NCBI RefSeq assembly: GCF_001659605.2 | Contig: NC_035171.2 | Coordinates: 11,042,614-11,106,613 of the forward strand | From: Manihot esculenta | Lineage: Eukaryota > Streptophyta > Magnoliopsida > Malpighiales > Euphorbiaceae | Reading direction: 5' to 3' | DNA: 64,000 nt | Shown: positions 1 to 11,849 of the stretch, in pieces | Numbering within the stretch: position 1 is the first letter of the stretch | How the letters are laid out: each line of letters begins with the position of its first letter | The notes under the pieces: model-generated | Seen by the model: only the letters and a program-made list of their open reading frames with translations | Database searches by the model: none | Told to the model about the DNA's origin: nothing | Translations under genes and position numbers: made by a program

Positions 1-176
1 CATTCTTATTTACCCACTGAGATCCACATGGAGAACCCAGTGAAAACCATATAGAAATCACCCAGAATGACCTAAACTTGACTCAAGAGAGTCCACTGTT
101 CTCATTTTTCAGCCCATCAACTCCAGTAAATCCATCATCTACATTGCCAAACCCCTCATCGAGCTCAACTGTAGCC

Positions 177-1582
177 ATGCCTCGAACCCCTTTATCAGAC
201 CAAGAACTCCAAAACATGGTCCTCCAACTGCAAAGCACTACCAATTAGCTAAGCCAGATGTTACAACAAAGGGGCTTAATACCCTGCTGAATATGCCACC
301 TATAGAGGATGGGCTCAACCACAGCGAGCCTCAACCCATGCTGAACTATCAGAACCCCCAATATAGTAGCAGAAGGATGAGAGAAGGAGATGGGAAAGCG
401 AGTCAAAGGAATGAACCAGTGGCTCGGCTACGGGGTAGGATAGCGAGGGAGCTCATAGAAAACGACGGGGCAAAAAGCTATTCTTCCAAACTTGTAGAAA
501 GGTCTGAAAGTAAAGAGTTGGAAGGAAGCCATTATTGCCTGGAGAATAGGTCGAGGAGGGAGGATACAGAGGTTCATAAGAAGTTGAAGAGGTTGAAAGA
601 ACAACTGCTGATGGCGCTTGGGGCCAAAGACATCCCTGTTGCCGACCTCATCACTGTTCGTGAAACAGATCCAGCAGGAAACTATACCAAAAAAGTTTAT
701 GATGCCGACCTTGGTAGCATATGACGGGATAGGAAATCTTTGAGATCACGTGCTGAACTACAAGACCTTCATGTAGCTACAGACTCACTCTGACGCTCTA
801 ATGTGTAAAGTCTTTCCAACAACCCTGACAGGACCAGCTCGGACTTGGTTCAATAGCCTGGAGTCAGGGAGCGTTAGGAATTTTCTCGACCTGACCGATG
901 TGTTCATCAGTAGGTTCATTGCTAGGGTCCCTGCTGAAAGAAAGATAAGCTACTTAGAGACAGTTAGCTAGAGAAGAAACGAGTTCCTGAGGGAATATGT
1001 GGTCAGATTCAACTTGGAAGCTTTGCAGATATCAGAGCTAGATGAAGTAAGGGCAGTGAAGACTATGTAGAAGAGCACGACCTCCCTAAAGTCCTTTAGG
1101 TCTTTGTGCTGGAAGTCCCCATCTATTTTTTTGGAGCTGATGAAGAGGGCGGAGAAGTATATAAGACAAGAAGACGCCTTAACCACTAGTCGTTTTGCCT
1201 GGGAAGACAAGGAGAGGGGAAGAGAAGTCGAGGACAAAAGGAAGGATGTGCTAGAAAGAAGGCAGGACAGGGGCTTGGAGCATTGAATAAGCATATATGG
1301 GAGAGAAAAGAACAGCAGCCTTACCAACCCCACGTTCCAACGGAGGTCACACCTTTGAATGTATCAAGAGTCAAGGTGCTCATGGCAGTCCAGGATAAGG
1401 ACTATGTGCAATGGCCCAAACCTCTAAAAACTAACATGAATAGAAGGAACCCAAACAAATATTGTCAATACCACAGAACTCATGGGTACGACACCAATGA
1501 GTGCTATCAGTTGATACATGAGATAAAGAGATTGATCAAGAGGGGTTACCTTCAAAGCTTTCTGAAAAAACCAGAGGGGTAA
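177..1582 (+). pseudogene. Tat element gag, broken
   Basis: The probable start is the ATG at 177 (MPRTPLSDQEL), followed by a stop after about 24 codons and a frameshift into a readable stretch at 293-724. A gag core with LTGPARTWFNSL-like residues follows near 825-960, split over frames. The C-terminal part at 1283-1582 reads PLNVSRVKVLMAVQDKDY and then a short Cys/His motif (YCQYHRTHGYDTNECYQL). Tat gag proteins typically end this way, just before protease. The protein would coat element RNA in cytoplasmic particles. At least four stops or frameshifts make it non-functional. The assignment to Tat gag is firm from the C-terminal pattern; the exact start is less sure. Confidence 0.75.
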
Positions 1583-1876
1583 AGGCCACAGTAGGGAGAG
1601 ATAGGATAAAGGGCTAGAAGGCAGATCAGAGCACCAGTGAATGATGGCTCTAGCGGAACAATCAACATGATTGTGGGGGAAATAGGAGGCTAGATGAGCC
1701 GAAGGGGGAAGAAGAGAGGAAGAACTGAAAATGAAAGCAACGTGGAGGTAATATAGGTTGCAAAGCATACTCCTATGGCTATCTCTTTTTCCCCCATAAG
1801 ATGCACAGGGGGTACAAATGCCCCATGATGATGATTTAGTCATTAAGGCAGTGATTCATAACTTTAGGATTATAAA
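1583..1876 (+). pseudogene. Tat element, linker and start of protease
   Basis: The last bases before element A encode DDDLVIKAVIHNFRII in frame. That is the usual sequence just ahead of the Tat protease active site, which resumes on the other side of element A at 11,850 (VLMDDGSKTNFLPYQ). The protease was therefore cut in two by the insertion of A. The segment 1583-1800 is degenerate, with stops, and shows no further recognisable domain. Confidence 0.6.
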
Positions 1877-2053
1877 TGTAATACCCAGCTAGACTCCGGT
1901 ATCGGAATTCCTACCGTCCGGTGGAATCTCGGATGTCGAAAACCTTTAGAAGGGTAAAACCATATTTTCATAAAATGTTTTAATGTATTTTATGGTTTTA
2001 AGCAAGGAAGAAATTAAGTTTTGAATGAAAATGGTCTTGTGAGGAAGACTTAT

Positions 2054-2200
2054 GTTCGGCCGCCGAACCTCAAGTTCGGCCGCCGAACCTCAAGTTCGGC
2101 CGCCGAACATACATGCACTTCGGGAGTGCTTTAGGCCCCCGAAGGCATAAGTGAGGGAAGTCCAGGTTCGGCCGCCGAACCTCATGTTCGGCCGCAAAAC
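2054..2200 (+). repeat. Palindrome array upstream of the LTR TATA box (GCC-box units)
   Basis: The 15-bp sequence GTTCGGCCGCCGAAC occurs at 2054-2068, 2074-2088, 2094-2108 and 2166-2180, with a degenerate copy at 2186-2200. The first three are spaced exactly 20 bp apart, about two helical turns. Each has 7-bp arms around one central base and contains GCCGCC, the core bound by ERF/AP2 factors. The array lies 55-200 bp ahead of the TATA box, where enhancers of an LTR promoter would be. Confidence 0.85.
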
Positions 2201-2254
2201 ATGGCATGCATGCGGAGGCATGTTAGGCCCCCGAAAGTGGCCTGGCCAGCCACC

Positions 2255-2260
2255 TATAAA
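2255..2260 (+). promoter_or_regulatory. TATA box of element A 5' LTR
   Basis: TATAAA in the context CACCTATAAAAGGG. The matching position is kept in the A 3' LTR (9921), in both LTRs of element B, and in solo LTRs C (27,906-27,911, minus) and D (32,243-32,248, minus). Solo LTR E has TATAAG instead. It marks the U3/R boundary, with transcription expected to start about 30 bp downstream. Confidence 0.8.
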
Positions 2261-3404
2261 AGGGTCCCCTTGTCCGAATGGGCGAGCTTTTCTCCCCATT
2301 TTTGGCCAAGGTGAGTTCTCCGCCGTCCCTCACCGATTCTGAGTCCTTTTCTTCAAATTTTTCATGAATTTCATGAGTTTTCACTTTGTTTTGAAGATTT
2401 TGAGCATTTAAGCAAGTTTTGAGGCTTGGAAGACTCATGAGCTCTTTCCCTTGGTTTTCCAAGTTTAGGTCGTCTGTCTCTCGATCTTCAAGAGGTAAGA
2501 GCCGATCTTGAACTCATTTAATGTTTTAAGTAAGTTTTAAGCTGATTCATGGGGTAGAAATGCATGTTTAAGTTAGTTGAGCTTTGTTAGGTTTTATGTG
2601 ATTATATGGACAATGTGTGTTGGATATGCATATTTGATGTGTTGTAGTTGGGGTTTAGGATAGTTTGAGACCCCTAGGTGTTGATGTATGTGTGTATGCA
2701 TGTTTTGGTTGAGTTGGATGCTTGATTGGAAGGTTTGGGAGGAAAGTGTGCAGTGAAGAGCTGAGTTTCTGCCCTTTGGGAGAAACCAGGTTCGGCAGCT
2801 GAAAGGATTTTCGGCCGCCGAAAGGATTTTCGGCCGCCGAAAGGATTTTCGGCCGCCGAACCTGTCTGTGAGGCAAGCCTTTCGGCTGCCGAGGCCTGCC
2901 CCCGAAAATGGACTTTCATCTCTGGAGGGCACTTTCGGCCACCAAAGGTGCCGCCGAACCTGCATGACTTTCGCCTCTGGAGGGGTTTCGGCCGCCGAAC
3001 CTGCCGCCGAAAGTGCCCTGTTCAGCCTTCCTTTGCATATTTTCTATGGATGTTTTGAGGTGTTTTAGGGAGTTTTTTGGGGAGTATTTTAGAGTCTTGA
3101 TCATAGATGTTTGGTCCCTCATTTGAGTCTACCCGTGTAGGCTCGGACCCGAGGAACCAAGGACCCCAGCAGTGAGTCAGCTGCTTCAGAGTCTTGTCAG
3201 AGCTAGCCAGAGGTGAGTAGAATAAACCTTATGTTTTAAATTAATACAAGTTTCAGCTTGATTCATGCATCACGAATGCCATGTGATATTTTAGGTTGTT
3301 TGCATTAGAATCCACGAATATGTTGCATTGCATATTTTAATATTAATGTGGATGGATGTTGGATGACCCACTGGTCCTCAGTATGATGAGGTATGATATG
3401 ATAT

Positions 3405-3556
3405 GGAAGTCCAGGTGTGGCCTGCACTACGTCTCTGGCACTATGTAAGGGAAAGTCCGGGTGTGGCCTGCACTACGCCCCCGGCATTATTGGATATGTA
3501 TGACATGTTATGTTTAAGGGAAAGACCAAGTGTGGCCTACACTACGCCCCTGGCAT
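3405..3556 (+). repeat. Tandem stem-loop block in the LTR leader
   Basis: Three imperfect units share the loop GTGTGGCCTGCACTACG and have short complementary arms: CCAG 3411-3414 with CTGG 3435-3438; CCGG 3457-3460 with CCGG 3481-3484; CCA 3526-3528 with TGG 3551-3553. Blocks with the same arms but different loops occur at the same relative place in every other LTR of this family in the window. Confidence 0.65.
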
Positions 3557-4218
3557 GATTGGATTATGTGAGGGCCATTGGTGACAAGTCCATCCTTGAT
3601 GTGATTTGTTTGTGCTATGACGCATTCCATGATATCATATGTTTTAAATACAATGTTTTATTATTCTGCTCACTGGGCTCTAGTAGCTCACCCCTCTCCC
3701 TTAACCCCCAGGTTTGCAGGTATAGGGTAGACCAGGAGGTCAGCAAGAGTAATGAAGTCATGGTCATGTAATAGCTAGTGTGGACATGATAAATGTTGAT
3801 ATGTTATGTTGAGTACAGTCATGTAAAAGTATGGTATAGAAATGTAATGTAATGATGCTTAAGGAAGTTTAGAGTTGTGCTTGACTATAGTGTAATGTTA
3901 TTAATCCCCTAGAGTACATGATCTTTTTGATGCTTATGTAAACCAAACTCAATACATGTTATGTCACCCCATTGGAGTATTGATGAGACTCCATGGAGGG
4001 GTTAATGTTTATGATTATGTTTATGGATAGTGCATGCACAGGTTGAGTTTGGTGATTGAATGGAAAGAAAAGTTTAAAATTTTTATGTATGTTGTCGATC
4101 ATGTATGGGATTAAACAGGTTCACAGGATGAATGTTTGGCTTGCTACGGGTCCCGGCGGCCTTAAGCCGATCTGGATCCTAGCGCCGATAGCGGTCCGAT
4201 TTTCGGGTCGTTATAGAT

Positions 4219-4231
4219 TGGTATCAGAGCC
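4219..4231 (+). other. Primer-binding site of element A
   Basis: TGGTATCAGAGCC starts three bases after the 5' LTR end. It is complementary to the 3' end of plant initiator tRNA-Met, the usual primer of this clade. Confidence 0.9.
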
Positions 4232-4487
4232 CTAGGTTCATATGGTCGGACCTAGAGTGTCGGGCTCATAGATGTTCTAGAAGGTCAAGCACAATAGGAA
4301 AATCATGTCCACTAGGATAGGATGAAGAGTCCTGTCTTGAATGATGATGTGAAATGCCATGATTTTATGCATGTGTATTAATGTTATGCTTTGATATGTG
4401 ATGTATGTGATGCAGGTTCATGTGTTTGCACATGAACCATTTGATGCTAATGTTCCATGTGATGTGTGCTGTTTTTCAGTAAATAGG

Positions 4488-5941
4488 ATGAGAGGAACTT
4501 GTCGATCTGCACGATTGACTGGAGTACCACCCCAGGATGAGGGCACTGATGCCCGTCCTCCTGCATTGCCTAGGGCAATGTCTAGTAGGTCCAGCAGAGA
4601 AAGAGCAGTAAGAGACCCTAGAAGGTCTTTGGATCTGGGTAGAAGCAGATCAGTGAGGGGAACAGTACAAGGGGATGTGTCAGAGGATGTGGGGGATCAG
4701 ATGGATGTGGATCAGAGGAGGGATGGCAGTCTCGGAGTAAGTATGTCGGAAGAGGGAATGGGAGAGTCCCAAGGAGGCACTCAGGCCTCGGGATTTGTTC
4801 AGCCACCTTACTACCCACCCTTTTCACATAATCCCGGGTATTCGATGGGAGGTACATCGGATTACCCCAGTTTTAACCCTTATCCCTCTCAGATGCCATA
4901 CCCACCTTTCTACCCACCGTACCCACAGTACCCCATGTACCCACCCTCATCTTTCTATCCAGGTACAGCAAATCCTACCCCAGGGGATGCTGCACCTCTT
5001 CCACCACCAGCAGCACCTACTGTCCCAGAAACCCAAATGCCTAAACTTAGCTCATCTGGGGGGAGCAAGGTCAAGATGACCGATTACATAAAGCTGGGTG
5101 CTCCTCAGTTTGAAACCGGTGATGACCCGTTTGTGTACCTTGAGAGGGTCAAGACAATTACAGATGAGATAGGAGCTGATGACAGTAGAGCCATCCAGAT
5201 GGCTGGATTCACATTAAAATGCAAGAAGGCCCGAGAGTGGTTTAAGAATTATGTGAACCCGAGGTTGGATAGTCTATCCTGGGAGGAGTTTGCCAATGAG
5301 TTTGCAGGATGGGCTTTCCCTGACAGTTCCAGAGAGCTGAAAATGATTGAATTTGAGCAGTTGAAGCAGACAGATGAGATGAGCGTGGATGAGTATACAG
5401 ACAGATTCTTGGAGCTGTTGCCGTTTGCTGGGCAGAATCTGGACACAGATCAGAGGAAGTCAAGGAGGTATATCATGAGGCTCCATTCCAGGTATTCCTC
5501 CTTGATTCAGTCAGCAGAGAGGGAGAGTTTCCATGCCATAGTGGATATGGCTCGGAGGATGGAGGCTAGTGCTATCATCGAAGGGAAAGTCAAGCAATCT
5601 GTGGCACAGCCTTCTGGTTCTAAGACCCCAGGTGGGGGAAGGTTAGACCCTTCTTCTCTGAGTTCAGGCAGTAAGAAGTGGGACAGAGGCCCCAAGAAGT
5701 CAAAAAAGAACAAGTTCTGGAACAAGATCAAGTCTGGTCTGGGATTAGGAAGTGGCTCGAGCTCGGGTGCAGATAATATGGGAAACCGCACAAGGGAGCA
5801 TGTCTGGTTGGGACGACAGCCTGCTTCAGATGTGGGCAGGAGGGACACATGGCTCGGGAGTGTCCTAGGGCAGCTTTTATGGCACAGTCTCAGCAGACAG
5901 CTTCTGGTAGTGTGGCTCAGCCAGTAGCTCCAGCCGCGACT
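4488..5941 (+). pseudogene. Element A gag (first part of the gag-pol frame), broken
   Basis: The ATG at 4488 (MRGTCRSARL) follows a strong splice-acceptor-like tract, TGTTTTTCAG, ending 4479. An in-frame upstream ATG at 4398 is less likely, because element B conserves sequence only from the later start. The protein has a Pro/Tyr-rich N-terminal half (YPPFYPPYPQYP), then the retrotransposon gag core (DDPFVYLERV, AREWFKNY, SWEEFANEF, MSVDEYTDRFLELLPFA), a basic stretch and zinc knuckles. Compared with element B, a deletion of about 20 bp near 5775 removes the first Cys-x2-Cys and shifts the frame, so the second knuckle (CFRCGQEGHMARECP) is out of frame. A TAG at 5942-5944 stops the restored frame. 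It would form the particle shell. Confidence 0.9.
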
Positions 5942-5944
5942 TAG

Positions 5945-8900
5945 GCTAGTGGCAGAGGCAGAGGAAGAGGGGCAGCCTCTTCTTCAGCGGGTTTCAGGGG
6001 TGAGGGCCCGTCAGCTCTAGCACGGATCTTCACCATGACTCAGCAGGAGGCAAACACATCCAACACCGTGGTGTCAGGTAATCTCATCATTGGTTGTTCT
6101 GATGTGTATGCATTAATGGACCCTGGTGCATCTCATTCTTTTATTGCTCCGAGGGCCGTCGAGAGGTTGGGACTGATGGTCTCTGGGTTAGAGTGTCCCC
6201 TATGGGTCAGTGGACCCAAGTGTGACCCGTCAGTGGCAGAGTCAGTCTGCCAGTGTAGTCCAGTTTTTGTGGAGGGAAGATGCCTGTCCGCCGACCTTGT
6301 GGTTCTAGATTTGACAGATTTTGACATCATTCGAGGGATAGATTGGCTATCTACCCATGGTGCTACCTTGGATTGCAGAGACAAGGTAGTCAGGTTCAGA
6401 TGTCAAGATGGGTCAGAGGTTGTCTTCAGAGGAGACAGGGGGAGTACACCTAGAGGTTTGATATCAGCCCTTCAGGCTCGTAGGCTACTCAGGAGGGGTT
6501 GTCAGGGTTTTCTAGCTCTTGTGAGGGAGCTGGATAGTCATGTCAGAGAGCCCGCCTCAGTGCCCGTAGTCAGTGAGTTTTTAGATGTGTTCTCAGACGA
6601 GCTGCCAGGTTTACCACCTGCTAGGGAGATAGAGTTTGAAATTGAATTGATGCCTGGAACTAGACTGATCTCTATCCCTTCCTACAGGATGGCACTAGCA
6701 GAATTGAAAGAGCTTAAGGAGCAGTTGCAAGAGCTGGTAGATAAAGGATTCATCCGACCGAGTACCTCACCTTGGGGTGCTCCAGTACTATTTGTGAAAA
6801 AGAAGGATGGATCTCTTAGACTTTGTATCGACTACAGGCAGTTGAACAAAGTCACTACCAAGAATAAGTACCTGTTGCCAAGGATCGACGATCTATTTGA
6901 CCAGCTAGCCGGAGCAGGTTGTTTCTCCAAAATAGATCTGAGATCGGGGTACCATCAGCTAAGGATAAGAGAAGAGGATGTGCCGAAGACAGCCTTCAGG
7001 ACTAGATATGGGCATTATGAGTTCCTTGTGATGCCGTTCGGGTTAACCAATGCCCCTGCAGCATTCATGGATCTCATGAACAGAGTGTTTAGCCAGTACC
7101 TGGATCACTTTGTTATTGTCTACATAGATGATATCTTAGTGTATTCCAGGAATGCAGAGGAGCATGCCCATCATCTGAGGTTGGTTTTGCAGACCTTGAG
7201 AGAACATGGCTTGTATGCCAAGTTCTCCAAATGTGAGTTCTGGCTGAGGAGCATTTCATTCTTGGGGCATGTGGTGTCAAAAAATGGAATAGAGGTAGAC
7301 CCCAAGAAGGTGGAAGCTGTAGCAAACTGGCCTAGACCCACTACGATGACAGAGATCAAAAGTTTCTTGGGTTTGGCAGGTTACTATAGGAGGTTCGTTC
7401 AGGACTTCTCTAAAATTGCAGCTCCCATGACCAGACTGACTAAGAAGAACCAGAGGTTTGTGTGGACCGACCAGTGTGAGGAGAGCTTTGAGGAGCTAAA
7501 GAAGAGGTTGACTTCAGCACCAGTGTTAGCTCTGCCATCTAGTAATGAAGACTTCTCAGTCTATTGTGATGCGTCCCGTGTGGGACTGGGTTGTGTGCTG
7601 ATGCAGAATAAAAGGGTGATTGCTTATGCTTCTAGGCAGCTGAAGAAGCACGAGTTGAATTACCCTACACATGACCTTGAGATGGCAGCAGTAATCTTTG
7701 CACTCAAGATGTGGAGGTATTACCTTTATGGGGTGAAATGTGAGATCTTCACGGATCATAAAAGCCTGCAGTACATCTTGAGTCAGAGAGATTTGAATTT
7801 GAGGCAGAGAAGATGGGTAGAACTGCTCAGTGACTATGATTGCAAGATCCAGTACCATCCGGGTAAGGCGAATGTTGTGGCAGACGCCTTAAGCCGGAAA
7901 TCACTTGGCAGTTTGTCCCATATTTCAGCAGAGAGGAGGCCAGTAGTGAGGGAGTTCTTCGAGCTCATGAATGAAGGTCTACAGTTGGAGTTGTCTGGTA
8001 CAGGTGCTTTAGTTGCCCAGATGAGAGTGGCACCTGTGTTTCTGGAGCAGGTGGCTCAGAAACAGCATGAGGACCCAGAGTTAGTGAAGATTGCCAGGAC
8101 TGTTCAGTCAGGCAAAGATAGTGAGTTCAGATTCGACAACAAGGGGATCCTCCGCTATGGAAACAGATTGTGTGTACCAGATGACGTAGGGCTGAAAGGA
8201 GACATTATGAGAGAGGCTCATAATGCCAGATACAGTGTTCACCCTGGAGCCACCAAGATGTATCAAGATCTGAAGAAGGTTTATTGGTGGCCAGCTATGA
8301 AAAGAGAAGTGGCACAGTTTGTGTCAGCCTGCGAAGTGTGTCAGAGGGTGAAGCTGGAACATTAGAAGCCGGCTGGAATGCTTAACCCACTACCTATTCT
8401 AGAGTGGAAATGGGAGAATATAGCTATGGACTTCGTGGTGGGGCTACCGGCGGCGTCCAATAGATTGGACTCCATATGGGTGATTGTGGACAGACTCACC
8501 AAATCTGCTCACTTCATCCCTATCAGGAGTGGCTATTCTGTGGATAAGTTGGCGCAGGTGTATGTTGATGAGGTTGTCAGGTTGCATGGGATTCCTGTTT
8601 CAATAGTGTCTGATAGAGGGCCCCAGTTCACCTCCAGGTTTTGGCGGAGTCTGCAGAACGCTATAGGTACCAGGTTGAATTTTAGCACAGCTTTCCATCC
8701 ACAGACGGACGGATAATCAGAGAGGACCATCCAGACAATAGAGGATATGCTCAGAATGTGTGTGTTGGATTTTGGCGGTTCTTGGAGGCAGCATCTACCT
8801 TTAGTGGAGTTTGCCTACAATAATAGCCATCATGCCAGCATAGGGATGGCCCCATATGAAGCTTTGTATGGAAGGAAGTGCAGGTCGCCTGTCTGTTAGG

Positions 8901-9463
8901 AGGAAGTTGGAGAAAACGCCTTGGCAGGGCCTAAGCTAGTAGAGATCACCAGCAGGGTGGTGCCCATAATCAGAGAAAGGATCAAGACTGCTGCAAGCAG
9001 GCAAAAGAGTTATGCAGACCTCCGCAGAAGGCAAGTAGAGTTTCAAGAGGGGGATTTGGTATTGCTCAAGGTGTCTCCAATGAAAGGGGTAATTCGGTTT
9101 GGGAAAAAGGGTAAGCTAGCTCCGCGGTACATCGGACCCTTTGAAGTCTTGTGAAAGATTGGGAATGTATCATACAAGCTAGACTTGCCTGCTTCAATGG
9201 AGAGAATCCATCCGGTTTTCCATATTTCCATGTTAAGGAAATTCGTGTCAGATCCGAGCAAGGTTCTTAGTGAGCCTGATATGGAGATCCAAGAGGATCT
9301 CACTTATGTTGAACAGCCAGTACGGATTCTTGATACTCAGATCAGAAAGTTGAGAAACAAGGAAATCCCGATGGTGAAAGTCCTTTGGAATCACCACAAC
9401 ATCGAAGAGTGTACCTGGGAGATACGGGAGTCCATGCTCCAGCAATATCCTCATCTCTTTTAA
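5945..9463 (+). pseudogene. Element A pol: protease, RT, RNase H, integrase with chromodomain, broken
   Basis: The longest open part is 6035-8365 (776 residues from MTQQEAN). Domains in order: protease with DPGASHSF (Asp codon 6119-6121); RT with [11 protein letters not shown] and the catalytic YIDD at 7121-7132; RNase H with [14 protein letters not shown] and ADALSRK; the integrase His2Cys2 finger ([11 protein letters not shown] ... CEVCQRVK); the integrase core with MDFVVGLP and SDRGPQF; then a GKLAPRYIGPFE module and a chromodomain (TYVEQPVRILD ... ECTWE) ending PHLF. Stops: TAG 8363-8365, TAA 8714-8716, TAG 8897-8899 and TGA 9152-9154. Three of these are one C-to-T or G-to-A step from the residue kept in element B or expected in the family. 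All catalytic residues I looked for in A are present. It is inactive because of the stops. Confidence 0.92.
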
Positions 9464-9547
9464 GGTGAGTTTTTATGTGCTTTGTATGAATGTTTATGTT
9501 TTATGCCATGTTATGTTTGTTTGGTGAACATTCGAGGACGAATGTTC

Positions 9548-9562
9548 TTAAGGGGGGAAGAA
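9548..9562 (+). other. Polypurine tract of element A
   Basis: TTAAGGGGGGAAGAA lies directly before the 3' LTR. It primes plus-strand DNA synthesis in this class. The same tract is present in element B on the other strand at 16,590-16,606. Confidence 0.88.
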
Positions 9563-11844
9563 TGTAATACCCGGCTAGACTCCGGTATCGAAATTCCTAC
9601 CGTCCGGTGGAATCTCGAATGTCGAAAACCTCTAGAAGGGTAAAACCATATTTTTATAAAATGTTTTAATGTATTTTATGGTTTTAAGTAAGGAAGAAAT
9701 TAAGTTTTGAATGAAAATGGTCTTGTGAGGAAGACTCAGGTTCGGCCGCCGAACCTCAAGTTCGGCCGCCGAACATGCATGCACTTCGGGAGTGCTTTAG
9801 GCCCCCGAAGGCATAAGTGAGGGAAGTTCAGGTTCGGCCGCCGAACCTCATGTTCGGCCGCCGAACATGGCATGCATGCAGAGGCACGTTAGGCCCCCGA
9901 AAGTGGCCTGGCCAACCACCTATAAAAGGGTCCCCTTGTCCGAATGGGCGAGCTTTTCTCCCCATTTTCGGCCAAGGTGAGTTCTCCGCCGTCCCTCACC
10001 GATTCTGAGTCCTTTTCTTCAAATTTTTCATGATTTTCATGAGTTTTCTCTTTGTTTTGAAGATTTTGAGCATTTAAGCAAGTTTTGAGGCTTGGAAGAC
10101 TCAGGAGCTCTTTCCCTTGGTTCTCCAAGTTTAGGTCGTCTGTCTCTCGATCTTCAAGAGGTAAGAGCCGATCTTGAACTCATTTTATGTTTTAAGTAAG
10201 TTTTAAGTTGATTCATGGGGTAGAAATGCATGTTTAAGTTAGTTGAGCTTTGTTAGGTTTTATGTGATTATATGGACAATGTGTGTTGGATATGCATGTT
10301 TGATGTGTTGTAGTTGGGGTTTAGGATAGTTTGAGACCCCTAGGTGTTGATGTATGTGTGTATGCATGTTTTGGTTAAGTTGGATGCTTGATTGGAAGGT
10401 TTGGGAGGAAAGTGTGCAGTGAAGAGCTGAGTTTCTGCCCTTTACGAGAAACCAGGTTCGGCAGCCGAAAGGATTTTCGGCCGCCGAACCTGTCTGTGAG
10501 GCAAGCCTTTCGGCTGCAGAAGCCTGCCCCCGAAAATGGACTTTCGTCTCTGGAGGGCACTTTCGGTCACCGAAGGTGCCGCCGAACCTGCATGACTTTC
10601 ACCTCTGGAGGGGCTTTCGGCCGCCGAACCTGCCGCCGAAAGTGCCCTGTTCAGCCTTCCTTTGCATGTTTTCTATGGATGTTTTGAGGTGTTTTAGGGA
10701 GTTTTTTGGGGAGTATTTTAGAGTCTTGATCATAGATGTTTGGTCCCTCATTTGAGTCCACCTGTGTAGGCTCGGACCCGAGGAACCAAGGACCCCAGCA
10801 GTGAGTCAGCTGCTTCAGAGTCTTGTCAGAGCTAGCCAGAGGTGAGTAGAATAAACCTTATGTTTTAAATTAATACAAGTTTCAGCATGATTCATGCATC
10901 ACAAATGCCATGTGATATTTTAGGTTGTTTGCATTAGAATCCACGAATATGTTGCATTGCATATCTTAATGTTAATGTGGATGGATGTTGGATGACCCAC
11001 TGGTCCTCAGTATGATGAGGTATGATATGATATGGAAGTCCAGGTGTGGCCTGCACTATGCCTCTGGCACTATGTAAGGGAAAGTCCGGGTGTGGCTTGC
11101 ACTACGCTCCCGGCATTATTGGATATGTATGACATGTTATGTTTAAGGGAAAGACCAGGTGTGGCCTGCACTATGCCCCTGGTATGATTGGATTATGTGA
11201 GGGCCATTGGTGACAAGTCCATCCTTGATGTGATTTGTTTGTGCTATGACGCATTCCATGATATCATATGTTTTAAATACAATGTTTTATTATTCTGCTC
11301 ACTGGACTCTAGTAGCTCACCCCTCTCCCTTAACCCCCAGGTTTGCAGGTACAGGGTAGACCAGGAGGTCAGCAAGAGTAATGAAGTCATGGTCATGTAA
11401 TAGCTAGTGTGGACATGATAAATGTTGATATGTTATGTTGAGTACAGTTATGTAAAAGTACGGTATAGAAATGTAATGTAATGATGCTTAAGGAAGTTTA
11501 GAGTTGTGCTTGACTATAGTGTAATGTTATTAATCCCCTGGAGTACATGATCTTTTTGATGCTTATGTAAACCAAACTCAATACATGTTATGTCACCCCA
11601 TTGGAGTATTGATGAGACTCCATGGAGGGGTTAATGTTTATGATTATGTTTATGGATAGTGCATGCACAGGTTGAGTTTGGTGATTGAATGGAAAGAAAA
11701 GTTTAAAATTTTTATGTATGTTGTCGATCATGTATGGGATTAAACAGGTTCACAGGATGAATGTTTGACTTGCTATGGGTCCCGGCGGCCTTAAGCCGAT
11801 CTGGATCCTAGCGCCGGTAGCGGTCCGATTTTCGAATCGTTACA
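9563..11844 (+). repeat. Element A 3' LTR
   Basis: 2282 bp, TGTAATACCC to CGTTACA, followed by the TSD copy ATAAA. It has the same layout as the 5' LTR with fewer palindrome units: two rather than three in the first cluster of the upstream array, and one rather than three of the 19-bp unit near 10,460. TATA box at 9921. The stem-loop block is about 11,040-11,190. Confidence 0.95.
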
Positions 11845-11849
11845 ATAAA

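Larger units (their letters stand above)
1877..4215 (+). repeat. Element A 5' LTR
   Basis: It starts TGTAATACCC and ends CGTTATA, where the 3' copy keeps CGTTACA, so the terminal CA has mutated to TA. Contents in order: palindrome array 2054-2200; TATA box 2255-2260; three good splice donors (2311, 2495, 3213); a second palindrome array about 2790-3010; a tandem stem-loop block 3405-3556; a splice-acceptor-like tract ending 3711 or 3719. It is 57 bp longer than the 3' LTR, mainly through one extra 20-bp and two extra 19-bp palindrome units. The short translations visible in it are by-products of the GC-rich repeats. Confidence 0.95.
1877..11844 (+). mobile_element. Element A: complete long-LTR chromovirus (Tekay/Del-like gypsy)
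   Basis: This 9968-bp element is bounded by TG...CA LTRs and the perfect 5-bp target-site duplication ATAAA (1872-1876 and 11,845-11,849). The 5' LTR is 2339 bp and the 3' LTR 2282 bp. An initiator-tRNA-Met primer-binding site, a single gag-pol frame, a C-terminal chromodomain and a polypurine tract are all present. LTRs over 2 kb plus an integrase ending in a chromodomain with the ILD...LRNK...VKVLW pattern place it in the Tekay/Del clade. In the first 100 bp the two LTRs differ at five sites, all transitions, so the insertion is not brand new. Five stops and one deletion break the coding region. It sits inside the protease of the Tat element. Confidence 0.95.

Noticed and set aside
1424..1843. 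Minus-strand frame of 139 residues over the Tat gag end
   Set aside because: It is the shadow of the gag frame on the other strand. It has no motif and the codon pattern fits the plus strand.
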